Shown: piece by piece, positions 24,546-31,919 of the stretch | Position numbering within the stretch: the first letter of the stretch is position 1 | Layout of the letters: each line of letters starts with the position of its first letter | NCBI RefSeq assembly: GCF_000512695.2 | Contig: NZ_AZRW02000012.1 | Span: 110,218-161,675 of the forward strand | From: Pseudomonas sp. QTF5 | GTDB lineage: Bacteria > Pseudomonadota > Gammaproteobacteria > Pseudomonadales > Pseudomonadaceae | Direction of reading: 5' to 3' | DNA length: 51,458 nucleotides | Notes under the pieces: model-generated | What the model was told of the DNA's origin: nothing | The model's database searches: none | What the model saw: only the letters and a program-made list of their open reading frames with translations | Translations under genes and position numbers: made by a program

Positions 24546-24974
24546 ATGTCTGAAGTAATGATGGCGCTGGGCGATTTTCGCTTCAGCGTGGCCACCGCCG
24601 AATATCAGGGGCTGTCGACCTCGATGGCCTGGCGCTGGGCGAAAAAGGATCGTTACGGGGCCAAGCCCGGCAAGCAATTTCACGGCCCCGACAGCACTAG
24701 CAAAACCTTCGATATCACCGTTTACCCGCAGTCGCGCGCGGACGTGTTGCTGTTCGACCGCCTACGCATGATGGGCGACGCGGGCGAGCCGTTGCGCCTG
24801 GTGTCGGGTGGGACGGCCAAGGTGGAAGGCCAGTTAAAGCAGTCGGGGGCCGACTTGGGGTTGTGGGTGATCGACGGCCTGACCGTGGCGGATGAATTTT
24901 TCCTCAAGGACGGTACGCCCCTGGTGCGCAAGGGATCGCTGTCAATTTCCGAGTACGGGGAGGATGAAGCATGA
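24546..24974 (+). CDS. Tail protein U
   Basis: The 142-residue protein matches P2 gpU: MALGDFRFSVATAEYQGLSTSMAWRWAKKDRYGAKPGKQFHG opening (residues about 6-47), KTFDITVYPQSR, and a beta-rich end with WVIDGLTVADEFFLKDGTPLVRKGSLSISEYGED. It acts at the baseplate-proximal end of the tail as a tail assembly factor. Hairpin ACCGCC-CCCG-GGCGGT (24514-24529) lies shortly before its start. It overlaps gene X by 4 bases. Confidence 0.92.
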   Translation: MSEVMMALGDFRFSVATAEYQGLSTSMAWRWAKKDRYGAKPGKQFHGPDSTSKTFDITVYPQSRADVLLFDRLRMMGDAGEPLRLVSGGTAKVEGQLKQSGADLGLWVIDGLTVADEFFLKDGTPLVRKGSLSISEYGEDEA

Positions 24975-25177
24975 GGACTTACCGCACCCGCCCGGGGGAC
25001 ATGCTCGACGCCATTTGCCATGTCCATTACGGCGCTCGCCCGGGGACCGCCGAAGCGGTTTTAGAGGCCAACCCGGGGCTTTGCCGGCGGGGCGCGGTGC
25101 TGCCTGAAGGACTGTTGATCGAATTGCCAGACCTGGCCCCGGCGCAAGCGCCTGGGCAAGTGTCGTTGTGGGATTGA
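24971..25177 (+). CDS. Tail protein X, LysM-like
   Basis: This 68-residue protein is the P2 gpX type. Its first 50 residues form a LysM-like fold (YRTRPGDMLDAICHVHYG, then AVLEANPGL and LPEGLLIELPDL). It is thought to bind or position the baseplate hub near peptidoglycan. The start overlaps the U stop (ATGA). Confidence 0.9.
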   Translation: MRTYRTRPGDMLDAICHVHYGARPGTAEAVLEANPGLCRRGAVLPEGLLIELPDLAPAQAPGQVSLWD

Positions 25178-25185
25178 GGACGACC

Positions 25186-26232
25186 ATGAAAAAAGCTGAC
25201 TACCGAATCACGGCCAACGATGCCGATATTACCGCCATGCTGCGCAAGCGCTTTATCAAGCTGACCTTGCAGGATTCCGCCGGTGAGGACAGTGACACCG
25301 TGGCGATTGAGCTGGATAACCGCGACAACCTGATTCGTCTGCCGTCGACGGGCGCGGAGCTGAAGGTGTGGATTGGCGAGCCGGGCGCCCTGGTGTTCAA
25401 AGGCGCCTATCAGGTCGACGAACTGGAAGAGCCGTTAGACGATCAGGCCCTGGTGATTCACGGCAAAGCGGCCAAGATGCTGGGCGGGATCAAGGCCCCG
25501 CGTGACGCCACGTTCGACGGGATTACCCTGGGCGCCCTGGTCGGCAAAATGGCCGCCGAGCATGGTTACATTGCCGCCGTAGCGCCGGATCTGGCGAAGC
25601 ATGTTTTCAGCCATATCGACCAGCGTGCCGAATCCGATATGAATCTGCTGACGCGCCTGGCTCGTGAGCTGGGCGCTGTGGCGAAGCCGGTCGGCGGCCG
25701 TCTGGTAGTGGTGCCCAAGGGTGTGGCTCAGACCGTCACCGGCGCCGCGTTGCCGACCGTCGTTATTAGTGATCCGGAGAACAGCAGCGGCCGGGTCACG
25801 ATCCAAGAGCGCAACGACTATCAGTCGGTGGTCGCGTATTGGTTCAACGAAGCCGAACAGCGCAAGGTGCCGGCGGTCGCGGGCATAGTCGCCGGCGCGG
25901 TGTCGGTGTACGGCGAGTCCCCGGACAATGCCAGCGAGGCCAGCGAAGACGCCGACAGCCAGGCGGGCCCGCGCTACATCATCCGCAAGACCCATACGGA
26001 TCAGAAAAGCGCCCAGGAAGCGGCGGCGGCGCAACTGAAGAAACTGCAGCGCGGCAAGTCCACCATGTCCATCACCCGACCGCTGACGCCTGGAATTGTC
26101 GCCGAGGGCCGGCTCGATGTGCGCAACCATCGCACCAGCGCTAATCGACTGTGGCAGGTCGAGTCGGTTTCGCATGTCATTGGATCGGGCGGGGTGGCAT
26201 CGTCGGCGGCGGAATGTGTGACGCCCGCGTAA
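25186..26232 (+). CDS. Late-control / baseplate hub protein D
   Basis: This 348-residue protein matches P2 gpD (gp27-like hub). It has ADYRITANDADITAMLRKRFIKLTLQDSAGEDSDTVAIELDN (residues 4-45), VWIGEPGALVFKGAYQVDELEEPLD, SHIDQRAESDMNLLTRLARELGAVAKPVGGRLVVVPKG (about 144-181) and a final RPLTPGIVAEGRLDVRNHR. It sits under the spike V. The ATG at 25186 is preferred; a GTG at 25168 would add six residues and overlap the X stop. This is the last gene of the tail operon. Confidence 0.9.
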   Translation: MKKADYRITANDADITAMLRKRFIKLTLQDSAGEDSDTVAIELDNRDNLIRLPSTGAELKVWIGEPGALVFKGAYQVDELEEPLDDQALVIHGKAAKMLGGIKAPRDATFDGITLGALVGKMAAEHGYIAAVAPDLAKHVFSHIDQRAESDMNLLTRLARELGAVAKPVGGRLVVVPKGVAQTVTGAALPTVVISDPENSSGRVTIQERNDYQSVVAYWFNEAEQRKVPAVAGIVAGAVSVYGESPDNASEASEDADSQAGPRYIIRKTHTDQKSAQEAAAAQLKKLQRGKSTMSITRPLTPGIVAEGRLDVRNHRTSANRLWQVESVSHVIGSGGVASSAAECVTPA

Positions 26233-26488
26233 TACAGTCGGGGGCGATCAAGGCTTTACCGTGAGTATTTGGCCCTGGCAGATTTTACGTAGCAACGCAG
26301 ACTTCAAATCAGCACATGCGTTTTCACACAATCTGGACCCAAAACAGACACTGAAAGTCTGGACTATATGCCTCCGTTCGACATATTCGTAAGCGCCGTG
26401 CCAAAGGAATCTCAGCAATGCACGATGTTTCAGATTGGGTGCTCATGATTTGCGATTGCATAGATTTAAGATCCTAGTTTTCGTTCTG
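26233..26488. other. Gap between tail operon and accessory genes
   Basis: About 250 bases with no gene. Composition changes from GC-rich phage DNA to AT-rich DNA towards the right. A small hairpin, CAGAC-ACTGAAA-GTCTG, lies at about 26343-26359. I see no clear terminator and no recognisable attachment core. Confidence 0.5.
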
Positions 26489-27373
26489 TTATAAATAAAA
26501 TTGACGACTATCCCTGAGCTCAGACAATCTGGTTTGAACACGTTTTCGAGAGTTTTCAAAACGTTTGGAGTTTTCTGGTATTTGCTTTGTTATGAAATAT
26601 GTTTCAAAGTATTTATCCAGTAGGTCGGTCTTGTTTCTATTGCGAAGCATTCGGAGTAGGGCTCCAATGCCTCGGTGCGTACCATTCTTTTTTAGTTGCC
26701 GAAACATTATCTTCGCCCGTTTTCGTGCGGCCTGCTTGGTGCAGTGTTCCTTGATATAACCCGTTACCAAATTTTCAAACCATATTTCCGCTGGTTTCGA
26801 CAGCCACCTCCCATGACTCAATCGGCATTTCGATATCGCATGGGTCGCAGACCCCAAGTCGATGTCATTGAATAGTGCGTAATAGAACGTTCTGAATCCG
26901 CTTAATACTTCTGCAACGTCAACACGCTTCGTAGGAGCAACCAAGCACCAGCAGGGGCACGGCTGGATTGCTCCCATTTGTCCTAGAAAATAAGCACCGA
27001 AACATGCTGAAAACACAGCCAGTAGATTGAATCGACTGGCTATATTTAGCGGAAGTAAAGCTGCGGCTACGCGCTCCCAACTGAGAGTGCTACTATTCTC
27101 AAACTCCAAACCCTCAAATTGATCACCATGGCATTCTACATGGATGAGGGGGATGTTACCGGTGGCTGCTTCTTGAGTTAGTTGATGTAGTATTTCTAAG
27201 AATTGATTGGCGTGACTGCAGCTTATTATCTCTATCGGTACATTAAATGATTCGGTTTCAGTACCTAAAGATGTTAAATATTCGGAGAGTATTTTCCCGG
27301 TTTCAACTTCGTCGGGTTCTAGTGATTGGATAATTACGATTCTGTTGAAGGTGAACCCGGCTAAAGACGTCAT
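26489..27373 (-). CDS. Caspase/CHAT-like protein, putative protease, unknown role
   Basis: This 294-residue protein has the arrangement of a caspase-fold (CHAT/C14-like) peptidase. A first strand RIVIIQS (11-17) is followed by a second hydrophobic strand ending in ECHG with His82, then NLLAVFSACFGAY with Cys124. The His-Gly on one strand and Ala-Cys on the next, about 42 residues apart, match the catalytic dyad. From residue 170 it becomes Lys/Arg-rich and helical, which may be a partner- or nucleic-acid-binding region. It lies 66 bases downstream of the DUF4238 gene on the same strand. AT-rich, unlike the phage genes. Proteolytic activity and a defence role are inferred, not shown. Confidence 0.55.
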   Translation of the reverse strand: MTSLAGFTFNRIVIIQSLEPDEVETGKILSEYLTSLGTETESFNVPIEIISCSHANQFLEILHQLTQEAATGNIPLIHVECHGDQFEGLEFENSSTLSWERVAAALLPLNIASRFNLLAVFSACFGAYFLGQMGAIQPCPCWCLVAPTKRVDVAEVLSGFRTFYYALFNDIDLGSATHAISKCRLSHGRWLSKPAEIWFENLVTGYIKEHCTKQAARKRAKIMFRQLKKNGTHRGIGALLRMLRNRNKTDLLDKYFETYFITKQIPENSKRFENSRKRVQTRLSELRDSRQFYL

Positions 27374-27439
27374 GTAGTATGATTACCTTTTCAGCAAATT
27401 ATGAATGAATCGGGCTTTAATTCGCAGTGCATGCCCGAT

Positions 27440-28468
27440 CTATAGGTTGTTCTGGAGTTCAATCTCAGCTAAGCATTGCTCGTCGTGCCAGCGTTGCCAT
27501 GCTTCCTGTTCTTGCCTGTGGGTTTCGGCGCACACGATCCTGGGCCTAACCAAGTGGATATCATCAGGATCACTTGAGAAAATGTAGCGGTCTGCATGCT
27601 CAATTATAATCCTCCGTATTAGCTTGGCCATTTCAACATCCATTACTGTTCCGCGACCCCATGAGCGCCGCCCTATGCAGCTATGGAGAATGTGCTTAGG
27701 ACTGAGCGGCAAGAGAATGTCTACGTTTTTCATTCCCCAGCCGCCACCAAAATCGTAGTTGGACGCGTCTTGATAGTTCAGGCGGATAAGCGGATTGTCC
27801 GACGTCGGCCAGCAAATACCTTCTGGGGCACGGAGAATCGTCCAACGCTGCCGTGGAAGGCGCCCGATGGTATTCGTGAGGAGATGCTTAATGTTCCAGA
27901 GCCATAGTTCTCTGCCAACAACCGCCTTCGCTTGTACCCGACCTCCACCGTCTGGCAGCTTTTCAACGTTGATCTTCACGGGGAAAGCTTCTGAGCTGTT
28001 CGGCTGAGTCCTTGGGGGTAATGAGCCTGATTTGACTGCTCTCTCCAAGTTACCAATTGAACTCTCTAACGTTTCATTGAGAAATGTCTCCAGCGTTCCG
28101 CGTTGCCGTGCAAGAAATTCTTTTAGCCGTGCGGGCGTGCGTAGATCTTGCGCTACGGCGAAGCGCGTTAAGCGATTCCAATGCTCAGGAGACATGCGCT
28201 GGTCATTGATTGCGAGAGAAATCGCCTCCTGTGCCGGGCTTTCAAACTCGCTACCCAGCCATTTTTCGATTTCATCGGATGCACCTCGCCCTGTTACAGA
28301 CGTATATAGGTGGCTCTGATAGGCGATGCCTTTCAGACGTTGATCAATCCACAGCGGGTAGCTTGCACTTGGTACAAGAAGACGATAGGTAGAAATTTTC
28401 CCATCCTTCGCCCACTGCTTCAGGTAGAGCTTCGGAACGTAGTGGTTTTCCTTACGAAACTGCGTCAT
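27440..28468 (-). CDS. DUF4238 family protein
   Basis: This 342-residue protein begins RKENHYVPKLYLKQWAKDGKI, the signature of DUF4238 (NHYVP.FYL). Other landmarks are the SHLYT segment (about residue 50), NRLTRFAVAQDLRTPA (about 97-112) and the late SDNPLIRLN and LLPLSPKHIL blocks (about 218-260), also typical of the family. Its function is unknown. Members are scattered and often occur in mobile islands. The start lies only two bases after a run of nine G (28471-28479 on the plus strand as C), which must serve as the ribosome-binding sequence. It is probably the first gene of an operon with the caspase-like gene. Confidence 0.75.
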   Translation of the reverse strand: MTQFRKENHYVPKLYLKQWAKDGKISTYRLLVPSASYPLWIDQRLKGIAYQSHLYTSVTGRGASDEIEKWLGSEFESPAQEAISLAINDQRMSPEHWNRLTRFAVAQDLRTPARLKEFLARQRGTLETFLNETLESSIGNLERAVKSGSLPPRTQPNSSEAFPVKINVEKLPDGGGRVQAKAVVGRELWLWNIKHLLTNTIGRLPRQRWTILRAPEGICWPTSDNPLIRLNYQDASNYDFGGGWGMKNVDILLPLSPKHILHSCIGRRSWGRGTVMDVEMAKLIRRIIIEHADRYIFSSDPDDIHLVRPRIVCAETHRQEQEAWQRWHDEQCLAEIELQNNL

Positions 28469-28470
28469 TT

Positions 28471-28479
28471 CCCCCCCCC
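28471..28479 (-). repeat. Poly-G tract (G9) at the DUF4238 ribosome-binding site
   Basis: Nine consecutive G on the minus strand stand directly before AAATG. No other homopolymer of this length stands at a start codon in the window. Tracts like this slip during replication. An in-frame stop lies upstream, so length change would alter ribosome binding rather than the reading frame. Confidence 0.75.
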
Positions 28480-28613
28480 AGGTGTGTAGGCGCTATGTAC
28501 CAGAATGCAAGGTAACAAATGTTCTTCTGGATATGCGAACCCACCCGGTTAGTAGGCATACCGAACGACTGCTTTTCGCGATAGCAGTCTTTCAACAGGG
28601 GATGTGGCCGTCA

Positions 28614-28826
28614 TCACTCCGGCGTCATCAGTACAGCGAGCGTCATCTTGATGAATTCTTCGTTGCGGTCAATAGCAGCCAGGGCACCGCGAACGTTCTC
28701 GGCGACTTCGGCCGCCCCGCGCTGCTCGACCCAGTTCGAAAGCTCCAGGATGGCGGCCTCAAGGGCGAGTTGGTTTTCGTTGATCCTGTACAGCAGGGAG
28801 GGGAGAAGGTCTGAGTGGCATCGCAA
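28614..28826 (-). CDS. Small conserved hypothetical protein, start uncertain
   Basis: The 70-residue product contains INENQLALEAAILELSNWVEQRGAAEVAENVRGALAAIDRNEEFIKMTLAVLM, a helical pattern that I recognise from many short hypothetical proteins in Pseudomonas genomes, often near mobile elements. Function unknown. The only in-frame start is a TTG (28826) with GAGG just upstream; the nearby ATG at 28821 is in another frame. The 5' end may therefore be altered by a small insertion or deletion, or the real start may be a rare codon close to YRINENQ. Confidence 0.5.
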   Translation of the reverse strand: MRCHSDLLPSLLYRINENQLALEAAILELSNWVEQRGAAEVAENVRGALAAIDRNEEFIKMTLAVLMTPE

Positions 28827-28986
28827 ATCCTCGGTTTTGAGGGCAGCGTAGCATTGCTTTACATGAAAGATGTTTAACGATCGGCAGGACGCCGGAGGAG
28901 GACGAAAACTGGAAAGTTTTGTAACGGTTATCTAATAGTTTTGTAACACATGCCAAAAACAGTGGGTGCCGCTCAAACCCCAGAAA

Positions 28987-29018
28987 CGAAAAAGCCCTGA
29001 ATAATCAGGGCTTTTTCG
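28987..29018. terminator. Terminator of tRNA-Ser, works in both directions
   Basis: CGAAAAAGCCCTGA (28987-29000) pairs with TCAGGGCTTTTTCG (29005-29018), a perfect 14-bp stem with loop ATAA, with T-runs on either strand. It lies 9 bases after the tRNA 3' end on the minus strand. Confidence 0.9.
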
Positions 29019-29027
29019 GTACAAATA

Positions 29028-29115
29028 TGGCGGAGGCGATGGGATTCGAACTCATGGACCTGTTACAGTCGACGGTTTTCAAGACCGTTGCCTTAAACCA
29101 CTCGGCCACACCTCC
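29028..29115 (-). tRNA. tRNA-Ser (anticodon TGA)
   Basis: The minus strand reads GGAGGTGTGGCCGAGTGG at the 5' end, with anticodon TGA (29081-29079) in CTTGAAAA, an extended variable arm as in serine tRNAs, T-arm GAGTTCGAATC and an encoded CCA end (29030-29028). The acceptor stem GGAGGTG pairs with CGCCTCC with one G-U-type mismatch. The 3' end faces the prophage, so it is the most likely integration target. A terminator follows immediately. Confidence 0.97.
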
Positions 29116-29190
29116 GTTTGTGTTGCGGGCGCCATAATACCTGAATGAAACACACTGTCAAACTCTCTGCATGGCTTGTTACAGAGCGTC

Positions 29191-29199
29191 TGTTATGAT
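29191..29199 (+). promoter_or_regulatory. Extended -10 promoter for the BI-1 family gene
   Basis: TGTTATGAT matches an extended -10 (TGn then TATGAT at 29194-29199). Start of transcription would be near 29206, leaving a leader of about 34 bases with AGGAG before the ATG at 29240. No convincing -35 is present, which is acceptable for an extended -10. Confidence 0.5.
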
Positions 29200-29239
29200 C
29201 TTTGCGACTGAACGTTTCAAACCCAACAGGAGTGTCGCC

Positions 29240-29911
29240 ATGCGCGAACAGGATTACGCAGTTAATAACAGCGTGCAGGCTGAGCAGCTAGAGGTTAGCC
29301 GCGTCCTGCGCAACACTTACGGCTTACTCGCCCTCACCCTCGCATTCAGCGGCGTGATGGCGTTTGTCGCGCAGCAGATGCGTGTCGGCTACCCGAACAT
29401 CTTCGTGGTGCTGATCGGCTTCTACGGTCTTTTCTTTCTCACCAACAAACTCCGTGACTCGGCATGGGGCCTGGTTTCTGCGTTCGCGCTGACCGGTTTC
29501 ATGGGTTTCCTGCTCGGCCCGATCCTCAATCGTTACCTGGGCATGCAGGGCGGCGCGGAAGTCGTCAGTTCGGCCTTCGCGATGACCGCTCTGGTGTTCG
29601 GCGGCCTGTCGGCTTATGTGCTGATCACCCGCAAGGACATGAGCTTCCTCGGCGGTTTCATCACGGCCGGTTTCTTTGTGCTGTTGGGCGCGACACTGGC
29701 GAGCTTGTTCTTCCAGATCAGCGGTCTGCAACTGGCGATCAGCGCAGGTTTCGTGTTGTTCTCGTCGGTCTGCATCTTGTTCCAGACCAGCGCCATCATT
29801 CACGGCGGCGAGCGCAACTACATCATGGCGACCATCAGCCTGTATGTATCGATCTACAACCTGTTCGTCAGCTTGCTGCAACTGTTCGGCATCATGAGCC
29901 GCGATGATTGA
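29240..29911 (+). CDS. BAX inhibitor-1 / YccA family membrane protein
   Basis: The 223-residue protein has seven hydrophobic segments, the first at about residues 28-47 (YGLLALTLAFSGVMAFVAQQM). It has the family features GPILNRYLG (about 94) and the C-terminal IYNLFVSLLQLFGIM. Bacterial members include YccA, which protects the SecY translocon from FtsH cleavage, and YbhL. The start at 29240 follows AGGAG at a proper distance; a longer reading from 29171 lacks one and would cover the promoter. It is the first chromosomal gene after tRNA-Ser and is followed by a strong terminator. Confidence 0.88.
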   Translation: MREQDYAVNNSVQAEQLEVSRVLRNTYGLLALTLAFSGVMAFVAQQMRVGYPNIFVVLIGFYGLFFLTNKLRDSAWGLVSAFALTGFMGFLLGPILNRYLGMQGGAEVVSSAFAMTALVFGGLSAYVLITRKDMSFLGGFITAGFFVLLGATLASLFFQISGLQLAISAGFVLFSSVCILFQTSAIIHGGERNYIMATISLYVSIYNLFVSLLQLFGIMSRDD

Positions 29912-29926
29912 TCGCCAGCCTTGAGT

Positions 29927-29952
29927 AAAAAACCCGCTTCGGCGGGTTTTTT
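29927..29952 (+). terminator. Terminator after the BI-1 gene
   Basis: AAAAAACCCGC (29927-29937), UUCG tetraloop (29938-29941) and GCGGGTTTTTT (29942-29952) form a perfect 11-bp stem ending in T. The A-run on the other side makes it usable from the opposite direction too. Confidence 0.95.
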
Positions 29953-30001
29953 ATTGTCTGAAAATCGGGTCGCCGTTCCTCACGTGCCTGACACATCAAC
30001 A

Positions 30002-30331
30002 TTATTCGGCAATGACGATGCTGCCATCAGCCTGCTGCCGATAAATGGTGTAGGGCAACAGCATGGTGTCGAGAACGCCGGAAATGACTACGTCGATCAA
30101 CACAAAGGGCGTGCCATTGTTGTATTGATACTCATCGATGCCCGGGCCTGGGGGCGCATGCAGACTGCAAAAGTCATAAGTCACGCCGCTATAGATCCGT
30201 GGAACCGCACCGCAGTAGGTTTTCTGTTCCTTAAGACTCTTTGCCGCAGCCTCGTCACTGCGCACCACCGTCTGAAACGTTCCGCAACCGGTGAGTATCA
30301 GCGCCGCCAGTAACATGACTTGAGTTTTCAT
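30002..30331 (-). CDS. YceK/YidQ-like small lipoprotein
   Basis: The 109-residue precursor starts MKTQVMLLAALILTGC with lipobox L-T-G-C (Cys16). The mature part has YCGAVPRIYSGVTYDFCSL (about residues 39-57), with two cysteines that could form a disulfide. It ends with a hydrophobic PFVLIDVVISGVLDTMLLPYTIYRQQ segment. This pattern is the DUF1375 (YceK/YidQ) family of unknown function. The start at 30331 is chosen because it begins the signal peptide; 30388 would add a basic leader. The gene lies 57 bases downstream of the Lrp-like regulator on the same strand. Confidence 0.82.
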   Translation of the reverse strand: MKTQVMLLAALILTGCGTFQTVVRSDEAAAKSLKEQKTYCGAVPRIYSGVTYDFCSLHAPPGPGIDEYQYNNGTPFVLIDVVISGVLDTMLLPYTIYRQQADGSIVIAE

Positions 30332-30388
30332 GCCGTCAATCCTTCGCCGGAAAAAAAACAATCTACCCCTTTGCGAACAAAACAGCAC

Positions 30389-30826
30389 TCACGCCATCGG
30401 TGGTAGCCGGCGCTTGACCGGGGTCTTCTTGACGATGGCTGTATTGGTTTCGGCGTGGCTGTTGAGGCGGTCGAGAAGGGTGTCCAGTTGTTCCATCGAG
30501 CGCACATGCAGGCGGGCGATGAAGCAGTCATCGCCGGTGACTTTGTCGCACTCGGTGAACTCGGGGATGGCCTGAATCTGTCGCTCCACTTCCTGCAACT
30601 GGCCCGGCAACGGGCGAATGCGGACGATGGCCTGGAGTTGATAGCCGAAGCATTTGGGGTCGATCTCGACGGTGTAACCCTTGAGCACGCCACGTTCTTC
30701 GAGGCGGCGCAGGCGCTCGGCGACGCTGGGCGAGGACAGGCCGCTGATCTGTGCCAAGGCCTTGAGCGAGCGGCGTGAGTCTTCCATCAATGCGCTGATC
30801 AGCACTTGGTCGATGTCGTCGGTCAT
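30389..30826 (-). CDS. Lrp/AsnC family transcriptional regulator
   Basis: The 145-residue protein starts DDIDQVLISALMEDSRRSLKALAQISGLSSPSVAERLRRLEERGVLKGYTVEIDPK, a standard AsnC-type winged helix (residues 2-57). A RAM effector domain follows, with ECDKVTGDDCFIARLHVRSMEQLDTLLDRL (about 94-123). It should bind an amino acid and act as an octamer. It is divergent from the EamA exporter gene with 134 bases between the starts, so control of that exporter is likely by analogy with other Lrp-exporter pairs. Confidence 0.92.
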   Translation of the reverse strand: MTDDIDQVLISALMEDSRRSLKALAQISGLSSPSVAERLRRLEERGVLKGYTVEIDPKCFGYQLQAIVRIRPLPGQLQEVERQIQAIPEFTECDKVTGDDCFIARLHVRSMEQLDTLLDRLNSHAETNTAIVKKTPVKRRLPPMA

Positions 30827-30960
30827 GGGAATCCCCTGTTAGGCAATCGGCTGAATAAGCCTTGATAAAAAAGGCAGAAGCCGAGTTTAGCCTGCTTTTT
30901 GCGCTGGAGAAGCCCCCCGGTGGATTGGCATACTTTGGGCTCAAACACAGGAGGTTGATG

Positions 30961-31854
30961 ATGGACAAAACACTACGTCGCGGGTCATTCGAAATGACCG
31001 CCGCCATGCTGATTTCCGGGACCATTGGTTGGTTCGTGCTGGTGTCCGGGCAACCGGTGCTGGACGTGGTGTTTTGGCGCTGCGTGTTCGGTGCTGCGAC
31101 CTTACTGCTGATCTGCGCGGCGTTCGGCTTTCTGCGCCCCGGCATTTTGACATCCACCACTTTCTTGCTGGCTGTACTGAGCGGTGTGGCGATTGTCGGC
31201 AACTGGGTGCTGTTATTCGCGTCCTACTCCCGCGCCTCGATTGCCATTGGCACGGCGGTTTATAACGTCCAGCCATTTATGCTGGTGGGGCTGGCCGCGC
31301 TGTTTCTTGGGGAGAAAATCACCCTGCAGAAACTGTTCTGGCTGGGCATTTCGTTTCTCGGGATGCTGGCGATTGTCAGCGCACATGGTGAGCAGGGCGA
31401 GGGCGGCAACGATTACCTGATGGGGATTGGTCTGGCGCTGGGGGCTGCCTTTCTGTACGCGATTGCCGCGTTGATCATCAAACGCCTGACCGGTACGCCA
31501 CCGCATCTGATCGCGTTGATCCAGGTCTGCACCGGCGTACTGTTGCTCGCGCCTTTTGCGCACTTCTCGGCAATACCGCAAACACCCAGTGCCTGGGCCA
31601 GTCTGGTAACCCTGGGTATCGTGCATACCGGTTTGATGTATGTGCTGCTCTACGGCGCGATTCAAAAGCTGCCGACAGCGCTGACCGGCGCGCTGTCGTT
31701 CATCTACCCGATTGCGGCGATTTTCGTTGACTGGTTCGCCTTCGGCCATCGCCTGGAGCCGCTGCAATGGATCGGTGTCGCCGCGATTCTGTTGGCCGCC
31801 GCCGGGATGCAGCAAGGCTGGGGCCTGAAGTTTCGGCGGGCAGTCACTCAGTAA
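30961..31854 (+). CDS. EamA/DMT family exporter
   Basis: The 297-residue protein has ten hydrophobic segments in two EamA repeats. The first repeat runs to about residue 140 with GNWVLLFASYSRASIAIGTAVYNVQPFMLVGLAALFLGE (about 80-118). The second includes HTGLMYVLLYGAIQKLPTALTGALSFIYPIAAIFVDWFAFG. It probably exports an amino acid or related metabolite. AGGAGG at 30949-30954 supports starts at 30961 (6 bases) or 30958. The gene is divergent from the Lrp-like regulator. A partly matched inverted repeat (31873-31883 with 31905-31915) follows the stop. Confidence 0.9.
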   Translation: MDKTLRRGSFEMTAAMLISGTIGWFVLVSGQPVLDVVFWRCVFGAATLLLICAAFGFLRPGILTSTTFLLAVLSGVAIVGNWVLLFASYSRASIAIGTAVYNVQPFMLVGLAALFLGEKITLQKLFWLGISFLGMLAIVSAHGEQGEGGNDYLMGIGLALGAAFLYAIAALIIKRLTGTPPHLIALIQVCTGVLLLAPFAHFSAIPQTPSAWASLVTLGIVHTGLMYVLLYGAIQKLPTALTGALSFIYPIAAIFVDWFAFGHRLEPLQWIGVAAILLAAAGMQQGWGLKFRRAVTQ

Positions 31855-31919
31855 AGTTTTAAAGAGGCTTCAGATGCTCCAGCACGACGCGATTTGCGCC
31901 AGTCGCTGGAACATCTCGC

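Larger units (their letters stand above)
1..29027. mobile_element. Prophage, left end outside window; right boundary inferred at tRNA-Ser
   Basis: A continuous set of late phage genes runs from 28 to 26232: antitermination, lysis, packaging, lambda-like head, P2-like contractile tail. No repressor, integrase or replication genes are present, so the early and lysogeny region must lie left of base 1. The right end is not proven. The first clearly chromosomal feature is tRNA-Ser at 29028-29115 on the minus strand, whose 3' end faces the prophage, the usual orientation for tRNA-targeted integration. The accessory genes at 26489-28826 would then be prophage cargo. They could instead be a separate island between the phage end and the tRNA. 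All tail and head genes are intact, so the element may be functional. Confidence 0.75.

Noticed and set aside
28482..28814. 110-codon plus-strand frame
   Set aside because: Antisense to the small conserved gene at 28614-28826 and without a ribosome-binding site.
26233..29027. An attachment core or integrase in the right flank
   Set aside because: No integrase-like protein and no recognisable repeat of the tRNA 3' end could be found within the window.
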